NCBI GenBank assembly: GCA_904502025.1
Contig: CAJGDJ010000035.1
Span: 1-17,590 of the forward strand
Direction of reading: 5' to 3'
DNA: 17,590 nucleotides
Source of the DNA: an uncultured Muribaculaceae bacterium
GTDB lineage: Bacteria > Bacteroidota > Bacteroidia > Bacteroidales > Muribaculaceae
Shown here: positions 7,051-16,195 of the stretch, piece by piece
How the letters are laid out: the number at the start of each line of letters is the position of its first letter
Numbering within the stretch: the first letter of the stretch is position 1
Notes under the pieces: generated by a model
Seen by the model: the letters and a program-made list of their open reading frames with translations, nothing else
The model's database searches: none
Told to the model about the DNA's origin: nothing
Made by a program: the position numbers and the translations under genes

Positions 7051-10000
7051 ATGAAGGTATTTAACAAAATAATCCAGACTATTTTTATTGTGCTATTTGT
7101 TTTGATTTTATTCATTCCAATGGCACTATATGTAGCCGTATCATTACCTTCTGTGCAACATCAACTTTGCAAAATTAGCGAGTCGGAACTATCTACCCTC
7201 CTCGGCACTGATGTTGACATTGAGTCTATCAGCATTACCCCATTCAATCGAGTATCAATAAGCAATGTTACAATTATTGATGATTTTAATAAAGAAGCAC
7301 TAAACATTGAACAACTTGACGCAGGCATCGACTTATATGAATTATTCCACAACAAAAATATTGTAATAACACATGCGGCAATCATTGGGTTAGATGCGAA
7401 AATATATCAAACCGATTCAGCATCTCAACTCAATATTCAAAACATAATAGAGCGACTAAAACCAAAAGACAAAAACAAACCACCCACAAAGTTTGACCTA
7501 CGCATCAACTCTGTTGTGATTCGCGATTCACAAGCATCGTTTAACATCTTATCGAAGCCAACGAACAATAACTGCTTCGACAAAAATCACATCAATATTT
7601 CAAACCTCAATGCCGACATTCACATTCCACAACTAAAAAACGATGATTATATTTTCAATATAAAACGTTTTAGTGTTGAAGAACAATCAGGAATAAAAAT
7701 ATCTGACCTTCATGGGGACTTCCACATAACATCAACCGGAATAAACGTTAAGGGTCTTGAGCTTTCGTTAGACAAGTCGCATCTTGCATTTAGCGACATC
7801 AATATCGCATATAACAATTTGAACGACATTAGTAAAAAAATAGGCGAAATACCGTTTAATATTGCCCTATTAGATGGTAGTTATATAAATCTTTGTGATT
7901 TTGTAGCATTTGTGCCTACATTCAAAAACTTCGATGAACAACTAAATATTACACTCAACGCCAATGGAAATCTAAACAATCTAATTATCAACACCTTACA
8001 ACTTAACCATGATTCCAAAACTATAAATTTATCAACCTCAGGTAATATTGTCAATGCAATAACTCCCCAAACAATGCACATTTCATTCCCCGACCTTTCA
8101 ATTAACACTAATGCACACGACATAACCAGAATTTTGACCCAACTAAATATCATAAAGCCCAAACTATCATTACAACTACAACAATTAGGACACATTAAAC
8201 TTAATGGGCAGCTCAATGGTTTATTAAACAACTTTCACTTTTTGGGAAAAACAACTACAGCAATTGGCAATGGCTCAATTAACCTTGACTACAAGAGAAC
8301 AGGCAAATCAAAGGCTACACAATTAACCGGAAAGGTTATTGCACAAGAATTTAATATTGGCAAACTTGCAAACAATACAAAACTCGGCACCACCACCGGC
8401 GACATCAATTTCAATATATTTCTAAATAACAAAAAAATTAAAGGCACTGTCGATGGAGAAATCGCTCACTTCGACTTCAATAACTATCAATACAACGACA
8501 TAACTACCAATATATCTATTAACAACGAAGATATAGAAGGCTTTATCTCAATCAACGACCCAAATGTGCAATTATCCATTATTGGAAATGGAAATATCAA
8601 CAAAAATAATCCTATGGTTGATTTACACGCCGACATACCTTTAATCGCTTTTGACAAAATCAATTTAAGCAAAAAACAAACAAATTTATCGGCCACAATT
8701 GATGCAAATATTAAAGGAGTTGACCCCGACAGAGCAAATGGATATATCAACATAAGTAACATTCGTTTCAACAACCGACCCGACAAAGATTTATTTATCG
8801 ACAAAATCACTATCAACGCTAATAATGACTCATACCCTCAACAAATTTCAATATCGTCAACGCCATTTAACGCCTCTATCATCGGGAGCTATTCGTTCAA
8901 GTCGTTAGCACCCGAAATAAAAGAGCTACTATCCTATTCTCTACCCGCAATTTTCAACAATTCCGATTGTCTTCCTCATAAACCAATTTCAGGACAAAAA
9001 CATAACAACTTTACATACAGCATAACTATTAACAACGACAACGATATTTTAGACTATTTCAACACCGGAATTAAACTATTCTCTCCGTTAATCATAAGTG
9101 GAAACTTCAGCCAACCCGACGGCAAATTCAATCTCGCCACAAACATTCCGTATATAGCAAACAAGAACAAACTTATAGAAAACACCCAACTATCTATTGA
9201 TATTGACAACAGCATTGACAAATGCCAATTATTGGCCCACACCGAGCAACCCACAAAACATGGTATGATGCCAATCGACATCATTTGCAATGGAAGCAAC
9301 AACCGTCTTGATGCAAATGTCAATTGGAAAATAAACCGCAAACAACGCTTTGACGGAGCCATTGACCTATCTACCCTATTCTCTCGCGATGAAAAGAATA
9401 ATTTAGCTACCGATTTAACCATCAACCCAAGCGAATTGGCATTTAACGACAGTGTTTGGACAATCCAACATGCCAATGTTCACTATTCAGATTCAATCAT
9501 CGCGGTAGAGAATTTTGATGTGCGACATGCCGAGCAATATATCAACATCTCTGGGAAAGCATCACCTTCGCCCAATGATGTGCTATGTATTGACATCAAA
9601 AATCTAAGTCTCGACTATTTATTCCAAACCCTTGAGATAAATAGTGTAACAATTGGGGGCGACGCAACAGGAAAATTCTATGCTTCTGAATTATTCAGCA
9701 AAAGTCCTGTGGCATACACTCCAAGGTTAGACGTCAAAGGCATCAGTTATAATGGCACCGTGTTTGGCGACGGACTTCTCGACGCTCACTGGGACAATGA
9801 ACAACAAGCTGTCAACATCAATGCCGATATAACCCAAGAAAATGGCTTACATTCATATATCAATGCCGATATATTCCCTATAAAAGAAGCTCTCGATCTC
9901 AGATTTAATGCCAACAAACTTAATGCAAGTTTCATGCAACCATTTATGTCGGCATTTGCATCTGACATTCAGGGTTTGGCTACCGGTAAAGCTCAACTTT

Positions 10001-11646
10001 ATGGGACTTTCAAAGACGTAGATTTAATCGGAGATATTTATGTTGATGATTTTAAGTTCAAAATCAAGTTTACCGATGTCACATATTCTGCTTCCGATAC
10101 AATTCACATTTATCCGGGATTAATAGATTTCAAAAACATAACAATCTACGATCCAAATCACAACACGGCAACTCTCAACGGGCAGTTGCGACATTCATAC
10201 TTTAGAGATGCCGAATTTGAATTTAATATCACTAATGCAAGCAACTTCTTATGCTACAATACAACTGAGAAATTTGGCGAGAATTGGTATGGGCATATTA
10301 ACGGCAACGGTTTTGCCCGAATCAACGGAAAACCCGGAGTGGTTAATCTTGGTGTTGAAATGAGAACTGCTTCTAATTCAACATTCACATTTATCATTTC
10401 CGATTTGGTTAGTGCCAGCGAATACAACTTCCTCTCATTCCGCGACAAAAATTTAATAGGCAAAGACCCCATATTATCAAGCTCAAGTAACGAGCCAATC
10501 GAAGTTATTCGCTTCAGAGAAAGCATCAAAAAACGAGAAGAGACCAGCTCTACGATATTCAACATGAATATCATTGCTGACGTAACGCCTAACGCACAAG
10601 TTACATTAGTTATGGACCCGGTTGGAGGCGACAGAATTAAAGCTCGAGGTACAGGACAACTAAAACTTCATTATTCAACAAGCAACGACGACGTAAAGAT
10701 GTATGGCACATACGAACTCGATGAAGGCAGTTACAACTTCACACTACAAGATATTATCCTCAAAGACTTCAAAATCAGAGATGATAGTAAAATATCGTTT
10801 GATGGCGACCCTATGGCAGCCAAACTCGACATCGCTGCCGTATATCCGGTTAAAGCCAACCTTAGCGACCTCGATGAAGCATTTCTTGAAGATAAGAGTG
10901 TAAATAACACAAATGTCCCTATCGATGTTGTTTTTAACATCAACGGCATAATGACTCAACCCGACATCAAATACAAACTCGAATTTCCATCATTTGCCAA
11001 CTCAAAAGGAGACATTGAAAGTAAAGTTAACAGCATCATAAGTACCGAAGAAATGATGAAACGCCAATGCTTATATCTGTTAGCTCTAAATCGCTTTTAC
11101 ACTCCCGAATACATGACAACCACCAAAGGAAATGAACTTTTTTCGGTAGCATCATCAACTATATCTTCACAACTTAGCAACATGTTAGGTCAGCTTAGCG
11201 AAAATTGGACCATTTCGCCCAATCTACGAAGCAACTTGGGCGACTTTTCCGACGTTGAAGTAGATGTGGCTCTTTCAAGCACACTACTCAATAACCGACT
11301 TCGTTTGAATGGCAACTTCGGTTATCGTGATAAATCTCTAAATACCAACCAATTCATCGGAGATTTCGATATAGAATATCTATTAAATCCAAAAGGGTCA
11401 TGGCGTCTTAAAGCCTACAATCGTTATAATGACCAGAACTACTATCTCAAAACAGCAACCACCACTCAAGGGGTTGGTATTATGTATCGCCAAGACTTTG
11501 ATAATATGTTTGCATTCTTAAAAAAGAAGAATAAGAAAAAGAATAAGAAAAACAACGATTCAGAGAACCCTATCGACACTATTTCTGTTGATAGTATTAC
11601 AACCACAAATCCTACAATTATTCCTGACAGCACTGCAGTTCAATAA
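7051..11646 (+). CDS. tamB: TamB-like translocation and assembly module protein
   Basis: A 1531-residue AsmA/TamB-family protein. It has an N-terminal membrane anchor (about residues 8-32, hydrophobic IIQTIFIVLFVLILFIPMAL) and then a very long region of repeating short beta-strands, as expected for the lipid-guiding beta-taco of this superfamily. The C-terminal DUF490/TamB domain covers about 1050-1485 and includes HINGNGFARINGKPG near 1085 and the closing RLRLNGNFGYRDKS strands. TamB spans the periplasm and helps outer-membrane protein assembly and phospholipid transport. The length fits Bacteroidota members, which are longer than E. coli TamB (1259). After the domain comes a KKKNKKKNKKNN tail (1491-1502) and about 28 polar residues. 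I chose ATG 7051 over TTG 7048. No tamA-like barrel gene is next to it. The symporter gene starts 23 bp downstream and may share its transcript. Confidence 0.9.
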   Translation: MKVFNKIIQTIFIVLFVLILFIPMALYVAVSLPSVQHQLCKISESELSTLLGTDVDIESISITPFNRVSISNVTIIDDFNKEALNIEQLDAGIDLYELFHNKNIVITHAAIIGLDAKIYQTDSASQLNIQNIIERLKPKDKNKPPTKFDLRINSVVIRDSQASFNILSKPTNNNCFDKNHINISNLNADIHIPQLKNDDYIFNIKRFSVEEQSGIKISDLHGDFHITSTGINVKGLELSLDKSHLAFSDINIAYNNLNDISKKIGEIPFNIALLDGSYINLCDFVAFVPTFKNFDEQLNITLNANGNLNNLIINTLQLNHDSKTINLSTSGNIVNAITPQTMHISFPDLSINTNAHDITRILTQLNIIKPKLSLQLQQLGHIKLNGQLNGLLNNFHFLGKTTTAIGNGSINLDYKRTGKSKATQLTGKVIAQEFNIGKLANNTKLGTTTGDINFNIFLNNKKIKGTVDGEIAHFDFNNYQYNDITTNISINNEDIEGFISINDPNVQLSIIGNGNINKNNPMVDLHADIPLIAFDKINLSKKQTNLSATIDANIKGVDPDRANGYINISNIRFNNRPDKDLFIDKITINANNDSYPQQISISSTPFNASIIGSYSFKSLAPEIKELLSYSLPAIFNNSDCLPHKPISGQKHNNFTYSITINNDNDILDYFNTGIKLFSPLIISGNFSQPDGKFNLATNIPYIANKNKLIENTQLSIDIDNSIDKCQLLAHTEQPTKHGMMPIDIICNGSNNRLDANVNWKINRKQRFDGAIDLSTLFSRDEKNNLATDLTINPSELAFNDSVWTIQHANVHYSDSIIAVENFDVRHAEQYINISGKASPSPNDVLCIDIKNLSLDYLFQTLEINSVTIGGDATGKFYASELFSKSPVAYTPRLDVKGISYNGTVFGDGLLDAHWDNEQQAVNINADITQENGLHSYINADIFPIKEALDLRFNANKLNASFMQPFMSAFASDIQGLATGKAQLYGTFKDVDLIGDIYVDDFKFKIKFTDVTYSASDTIHIYPGLIDFKNITIYDPNHNTATLNGQLRHSYFRDAEFEFNITNASNFLCYNTTEKFGENWYGHINGNGFARINGKPGVVNLGVEMRTASNSTFTFIISDLVSASEYNFLSFRDKNLIGKDPILSSSSNEPIEVIRFRESIKKREETSSTIFNMNIIADVTPNAQVTLVMDPVGGDRIKARGTGQLKLHYSTSNDDVKMYGTYELDEGSYNFTLQDIILKDFKIRDDSKISFDGDPMAAKLDIAAVYPVKANLSDLDEAFLEDKSVNNTNVPIDVVFNINGIMTQPDIKYKLEFPSFANSKGDIESKVNSIISTEEMMKRQCLYLLALNRFYTPEYMTTTKGNELFSVASSTISSQLSNMLGQLSENWTISPNLRSNLGDFSDVEVDVALSSTLLNNRLRLNGNFGYRDKSLNTNQFIGDFDIEYLLNPKGSWRLKAYNRYNDQNYYLKTATTTQGVGIMYRQDFDNMFAFLKKKNKKKNKKNNDSENPIDTISVDSITTTNPTIIPDSTAVQ
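11527..11550 (+). repeat. 12-nt tandem duplication in the tamB Lys-rich tail
   Basis: AAGAATAAGAAA occurs twice head to tail (11527-11538 and 11539-11550), in frame, producing the KNKK repeats of the TamB tail. Confidence 0.8.
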
Positions 11647-11669
11647 TAATAAACATAGCTTTTCAACAC

Positions 11670-13070
11670 ATGGAGATACTCGACTTAATCAACATTTTTT
11701 TGAGTTATATCCTCATTATAGCATTATTGTTTTGTGCTATATACTTCACAATAAAAACTCGATGCATACAATTTACCATGATTGGCGAAATGATAAAACA
11801 ACTTGCCAACTCCGGTAAGAAACACAATGCTCAACACGACTCCGATAAAAAGCACTCAATAAGTTCTTTTCAAGCATTTGCCGTGTCGATAGCAAGTCGC
11901 GTGGGAACAGGGAACCTCGCCGGTGTAGCCACTGCTATCGCCATTGGAGGTCCGGGAGCTGTGTTTTGGATGTGGATAATTGCCCTACTCGGTGCATCAA
12001 ATGCTTTTATAGAATCGACACTCGCTCAATTATACAAAGTAAAAGGCGAAAAATCATATATGGGTGGACCTGCATATTATATCAAATATGGCATAGGAAA
12101 CAAAGCATGGGCCAACCTTTTTGCAATTCTCATAACAATCACTTTTGGCTTAGCTTATAACTCTGTACAATCCAACACCATAGCATCTGCCGTCAACGCA
12201 TCTTTTGGGTTGTCACCAACAATTATTGGTATCGTATTAACCTTACTTTCTCTATTAATAATATGTGGTAGCATTCAACGCATCTCACGTTTTAGCGAAA
12301 TAATCGTCCCCATAATGGCTATTGCATACATTCTTCTTGCCTTCATAATCATAGTTCTGAACATAACTCAAATTCCGTCGATACTAAAACTTATCGTAAC
12401 AGAAGCATTCTCTATTGAGTCAACCTTAGGCGGTGGATTAGGAATGGCAATGCTTATGGGAATCAAACGTGGACTTTTCAGCAACGAAGCTGGCGAAGGC
12501 TCAGCTCCAAACGTAGCAGCCACTGCATCAGTAAGCCACCCGGTAAAACAAGGATTAGTGCAATCACTCGCTGTCTATACCGACACTATAATCATTTGCA
12601 CCTGCACAGCTTTAATTATTCTTTGCAGTGGCACATTTTACACTCAATTCAATGGCATAGAACTCACTCAAGTAGCACTAAACCACGAGGTTGGAGCTTA
12701 TGGTAGAGATTTCGTAACAATTGCCATCTTCCTTTTTGCATTTACAAGTATTATTGGAAACTATTATTACGGAGAAACCAATATACAGTTCATGACAAAA
12801 AAACGCAGCATACTATATTTTTATCGAGGAGCAGTAGGTGCTATGGTAATGATTGGAGCCACAGCAAGTCTTGACTTCGTGTGGGCGATTGCCGACATTA
12901 CAATGGGAATGATGACAATTTGCAACCTTATTGCAATACTCATTCTCGGCAAATATGCCATTATTGCATTAAACGACTATCGCTCTCAACGATTACGTGG
13001 TTACGACCCCATTTATCATGCCTCCACTATACCTGAAATAGCAAAGAAAACGCCCTGTTGGGAAGAATAG
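11670..13070 (+). CDS. sodium:alanine/glycine symporter, AGCS family
   Basis: A 466-residue integral membrane protein with about ten or eleven hydrophobic helices. It belongs to the alanine or glycine:cation symporter family (AGCS, PF01235; AgcS/AlsT/DagA), which imports small neutral amino acids with Na+. Family signatures are SRVGTGNLAGVA (about 76-87), the WIIALLGASNAFIESTLAQLYK helix, GGPAYYI near 131-137, and MGIKRGLFSNEAGEGSAPNVAA at about 263-284. The N-terminus (about 1-60) has one helix and a hydrophilic His/Lys loop. The C-terminus after the last helix is short and charged. ATG 11670 follows the tamB stop by 23 bp with only a weak purine stretch, so read-through from tamB is likely. 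It is convergent with nadE. The family call is firm; the preferred amino acid cannot be read from the sequence. Confidence 0.93.
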   Translation: MEILDLINIFLSYILIIALLFCAIYFTIKTRCIQFTMIGEMIKQLANSGKKHNAQHDSDKKHSISSFQAFAVSIASRVGTGNLAGVATAIAIGGPGAVFWMWIIALLGASNAFIESTLAQLYKVKGEKSYMGGPAYYIKYGIGNKAWANLFAILITITFGLAYNSVQSNTIASAVNASFGLSPTIIGIVLTLLSLLIICGSIQRISRFSEIIVPIMAIAYILLAFIIIVLNITQIPSILKLIVTEAFSIESTLGGGLGMAMLMGIKRGLFSNEAGEGSAPNVAATASVSHPVKQGLVQSLAVYTDTIIICTCTALIILCSGTFYTQFNGIELTQVALNHEVGAYGRDFVTIAIFLFAFTSIIGNYYYGETNIQFMTKKRSILYFYRGAVGAMVMIGATASLDFVWAIADITMGMMTICNLIAILILGKYAIIALNDYRSQRLRGYDPIYHASTIPEIAKKTPCWEE

Positions 13071-13116
13071 TTCTAAATCAAGAAAACTATTATTAACAAT
13101 TTGACAACTGATGCTG

Positions 13117-13137
13117 TAAAAAACTCAATTAGAGTTA
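13117..13137 (-). terminator. possible weak terminator of nadE
   Basis: Just past the nadE stop, the minus strand reads AACTC-TAATT-GAGTT, then a T-run ending about 13117. The stem has only 5 bp, so this is tentative. The same repeat could serve the convergent symporter gene. Confidence 0.35.
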
Positions 13138-14958
13138 TTATATATTAATATCCTCGCAATCTTTAAGCCATAATGACGAAGATGCGTCTGATGGCATTTG
13201 CCATGCACCTCTTGGCGACAAACTTACACCACACACACATGGACCATCGGGCAGACATGAGCGTTTGAATTGTTGATTAAAGAACCTACGGAAAAACGTC
13301 GTCAACCATTGCTTTATAATCACATTATCATATACACCCTCAAAAGCCGTTTGAGCTAAAGAATAAATTCGTGAAGGTGCATATCCAAATTTTAATGTAT
13401 AATATAGGAAAAAGTCGTGCAACTCGTAAGGTCCAACTAAATCTTCTGTCTTTTGCTTGATATTTCCATTATCGTCAGCAGGTACGAGTTCGGGACTTAT
13501 TGGGGTATCAATAACATCAAACAATGCCTTTCTACAAACTTCATCATTTTCAGTTTCAGCAATCCATTTAACCAATCTTTTTACAAGAGTTTTAGGCACT
13601 CCGGCATTAATACCATACATCGACATGTGGTCGCCATTATATGTAGCCCACCCAAGAGCCAATTCCGACATATCTCCCGTGCCAAGTACCATGCCTCCCA
13701 CTTGGTTGGCTATATCCATTAATATTTGGGTACGTTCACGTGCTTGCGAATTTTCATACGTTATATCATGCACCGATATACTATGATTTATATCGGCAAA
13801 GTGTTGTTTAACAGCTTCCACTATTGAAATCTCACGCATTGAAATTCCAAATGAACGCATCATCACAAGTGCATTATTATATGTTCGATCAGTAGTACCA
13901 AAACCCGGCATCGTTACACCAATAATTCCTTTTCTATCAATACCTAATCGATCAAATGTTTTAACTGCGATAAGTAATGCAAGCGTTGAGTCAAGCCCAC
14001 CCGAAATTCCAATTACAAGATTCTTACAATGTGTAACCTCCAATCTACGCATCAATGCCATGATTTGAATATTCACAGCATCACTACAATATGTTTCAGC
14101 AATATCTTCATTTGGCACAAATGGATTTTTATAAACCACATCAGCATTTTCTGCAATTTTCATTGCAGGCATATATTTAGGTGCCTCACCTCCAACTTCA
14201 GCTTCAACCCATTGTTCTGTAAATTGCCATCGCTCATTTTTGGCACACAACTCTCCATTTTGAGCTACAACTGCAATCCCGTCATATACATAATCGGTGG
14301 TAGATTCTCCATAACCTGCTCCGGCATATATATATGTTGTACCCCATCGCTGAGACCGAGACACAATATTATCTATATGATGTTGATATTCTCCCATCAC
14401 CGCCTTGTGAGCTCCTAAGTGAGCTACAACCTGACCACGTGTTTGTGACGAGAAATTAGCATCGGCAAAGTCATCGCCAACAATAACTGCAACATATCCA
14501 TCTTCTACCGGAAGCATCTGACTACTTACCATTCTCACCTTTTTCCCTGCAATCGAAACGATTTTATCAACATTTTCGCCATACACAAAAATTTGGCTAC
14601 CGTCATTAACACATTTAGGCACAGCTGCTATTATTTCACCTCGTGAAATTACAACTCCACAGTTATATAAATTCTCATCATGAGCAATCACTGCCCCCAC
14701 AATTATCGACATATCCCATGCTCGCGATTCATTGGCAATGCGAGCCAACTGCCTGTCGCAATTTGCTATCAGCACCTCCGAACTAAATAAATCGCCACAT
14801 GTACAACCCGTAATCGACAACTCCGGAAAAACGACCAACTGCACATCTTGGCTACTCAATTTGCCACAAATGCTTATTATATTACTCGCGTTATGTTCAC
14901 AATCGGCAACATTTATTTTAGGAATTGCCGCAACAACCTTGAATGAGTCTTTATACAT
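13138..14958 (-). CDS. nadE: NAD+ synthetase with N-terminal nitrilase domain; glutaminase cysteine missing
   Basis: NadE of the two-domain type, 606 residues from ATG 14958. An in-frame GTG at 14964 would add two; residue numbers here are from the GTG. The C-terminal synthetase domain is intact: the PP-loop ISGGLDSTLAL (320-330), LGTGDMSELALGWATYNGDHMSMY (427-450), ISPELVPAD (489-497) and QKTEDLVGPYELHDFFLYY (504-522). It amidates nicotinate adenine dinucleotide to NAD+ using ATP. The N-terminal CN-hydrolase domain normally releases ammonia from glutamine with a Glu-Lys-Cys triad. Here Glu48 (FPELSITG) and Lys117 (AVPK) remain, but the Cys of the usual ICEDLW motif is Val162 (VAVIVGDDF), and the LPNYxxFxE and NxSAS segments are also degraded. 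At about 606 residues it is shorter than the usual 640 or so of the phylum as I recall. Probably ammonia-dependent. Divergent from tsaD. Confidence 0.93.
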   Translation of the reverse strand: MYKDSFKVVAAIPKINVADCEHNASNIISICGKLSSQDVQLVVFPELSITGCTCGDLFSSEVLIANCDRQLARIANESRAWDMSIIVGAVIAHDENLYNCGVVISRGEIIAAVPKCVNDGSQIFVYGENVDKIVSIAGKKVRMVSSQMLPVEDGYVAVIVGDDFADANFSSQTRGQVVAHLGAHKAVMGEYQHHIDNIVSRSQRWGTTYIYAGAGYGESTTDYVYDGIAVVAQNGELCAKNERWQFTEQWVEAEVGGEAPKYMPAMKIAENADVVYKNPFVPNEDIAETYCSDAVNIQIMALMRRLEVTHCKNLVIGISGGLDSTLALLIAVKTFDRLGIDRKGIIGVTMPGFGTTDRTYNNALVMMRSFGISMREISIVEAVKQHFADINHSISVHDITYENSQARERTQILMDIANQVGGMVLGTGDMSELALGWATYNGDHMSMYGINAGVPKTLVKRLVKWIAETENDEVCRKALFDVIDTPISPELVPADDNGNIKQKTEDLVGPYELHDFFLYYTLKFGYAPSRIYSLAQTAFEGVYDNVIIKQWLTTFFRRFFNQQFKRSCLPDGPCVCGVSLSPRGAWQMPSDASSSLWLKDCEDINI

Positions 14959-14977
14959 ATTCACTTTATTTATACCA

Positions 14978-14985
14978 CAAATTTA
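14978..14985 (-). promoter_or_regulatory. -7 promoter box for nadE
   Basis: On the minus strand, TAAATTTG is a perfect TAnnTTTG box 19 bp upstream of ATG 14958. Transcription would start very close to the start codon, favouring ATG 14958 over GTG 14964. No convincing -33 TTTG is seen. Confidence 0.5.
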
Positions 14986-15030
14986 TATAAAATTCAGCAA
15001 CTACACACTAAACATTATATATTAAATTCG

Positions 15031-15038
15031 TATCTTTG
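15031..15038 (+). promoter_or_regulatory. -7 promoter box for tsaD
   Basis: TATCTTTG is a perfect TAnnTTTG box 36 bp before the tsaD ATG. The -33 region has no clear TTTG. It lies back to back with the nadE promoter in the 116-bp gap between the genes. Confidence 0.55.
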
Positions 15039-15074
15039 TAGTTATAATTTTTATTAGTATAACGAAGCAACATT

Positions 15075-16091
15075 ATGAGCACTATTATATTGGGAATCGA
15101 ATCATCGTGCGACGACACAAGTGCAGCGATTATTAAAGACGGCATTCTTCTTTCAAACGTCATTGCAAGTCAAAGCGTTCATGAAGAATATGGTGGTGTT
15201 GTTCCAGAACTGGCATCTCGTGCCCACCAACAAAACATCGTACCGGTGGTTGACACCGCCATCAAACGTGCCGGAATCGAGAAAGCCGACCTTAGTGCCA
15301 TAGCTTTTACTCGTGGTCCCGGATTATTAGGCTCTCTACTTGTGGGAACATCATTTGCAAAAGGTCTATCATTAGGGCTACGCATTCCCATCGTTGACGT
15401 AAACCACCTTCATGGGCATGTGCTTTCTCACTTCATTCGTCGCAACCCCGACGATACCGTCCCCGAATACCCTTTCATCTGTCTGCTTATATCGGGAGGA
15501 AACTCTCAAATCATTCTTGTTAAGAATTATAACGACATGGAAGTTCTTGGACAAACTATCGACGACGCTGCCGGTGAAGCATTCGACAAATGTGCAAAAG
15601 TAATGGGACTACCCTATCCCGGAGGACCTCATATCGATCGACTCGCAACTGAAGGTGACGCATCTCGTTTTAAGTTCTCCAAGCCACATATCCCCGGGCT
15701 AAATTACAGTTTTAGTGGATTAAAGACTTCATTTCTCTACACATTGCGTGATGCAAAAAAACTCGATCCCGACTTTATCGAAAAAAACAAAGCCGACCTC
15801 GCCGCATCATTGCAACGCACTATCATCGAAATTCTTCTTGACAAGCTCAAAAAAGCCATTGACCTCACTGGAGTTAAAACCGTTGCCATAGGTGGTGGTG
15901 TATCAGCCAATTCAGGCGTACGACAAGCTATTGCCGACTATTGCGACAAACATGGATTAAACGCGTTTATCCCCGAACGAGCATTTACAACCGACAATGC
16001 AGCAATGGTAGCCATTGCTGGATACTACAAATACCTCGCCGGCGACTTCTGCCACTACAACGCCGTACCTTATGCAAGAATAACTATATAA
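15075..16091 (+). CDS. tsaD: tRNA N6-threonylcarbamoyladenosine transferase subunit TsaD
   Basis: A 338-residue TsaD (Kae1/YgjD family), the normal length. With TsaB and TsaE it moves the threonylcarbamoyl group from threonylcarbamoyl-AMP to A37 of tRNAs that read ANN codons (t6A). Its ASKHA-fold motifs are all present: IESSCDDTS (8-16), the metal-binding pair His111 and His115 in HLHGH, LISGGNSQI near 137-145, DDAAGEAFDK near 162-171, GLPYPGGPHIDRLA near 178-191, SFSGLKTS near 212-219, AIGGGVSANSGVR near 271-283, and the late DNAAMVA with its Asp near 306. The start is ATG 15075, downstream of a perfect -7 box. It precedes cinA by 104 bp, with a possible shared transcript. Nothing is missing or unusual. 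Confidence 0.97.
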   Translation: MSTIILGIESSCDDTSAAIIKDGILLSNVIASQSVHEEYGGVVPELASRAHQQNIVPVVDTAIKRAGIEKADLSAIAFTRGPGLLGSLLVGTSFAKGLSLGLRIPIVDVNHLHGHVLSHFIRRNPDDTVPEYPFICLLISGGNSQIILVKNYNDMEVLGQTIDDAAGEAFDKCAKVMGLPYPGGPHIDRLATEGDASRFKFSKPHIPGLNYSFSGLKTSFLYTLRDAKKLDPDFIEKNKADLAASLQRTIIEILLDKLKKAIDLTGVKTVAIGGGVSANSGVRQAIADYCDKHGLNAFIPERAFTTDNAAMVAIAGYYKYLAGDFCHYNAVPYARITI

Positions 16092-16195
16092 TTGAAAAAT
16101 CATTACCATCTTAACCTCAATCATCAAGACAATAAAACAGCAGAACAAGAAATAAGACATTTTCTCAATTTTCAACTTTCAATTCTCAATTTATC
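16092..16195 (+). repeat. tsaD-cinA gap with a 10-nt direct repeat
   Basis: The G-poor 104-bp gap contains TTCTCAATTT twice (16162-16171 and 16183-16192), 21 bp apart, with TTTTCAACTTTCAA between and overlapping. The second copy ends 3 bp before the cinA ATG. There is no Shine-Dalgarno and no hairpin terminator for tsaD. Confidence 0.5.

Noticed and set aside
11518..11560. A-rich run near the tamB end as a frameshift that truncates the gene
   Set aside because: The frame stays open through the repeat to a normal stop at 11644-11646, and the TamB domain is already complete before it.
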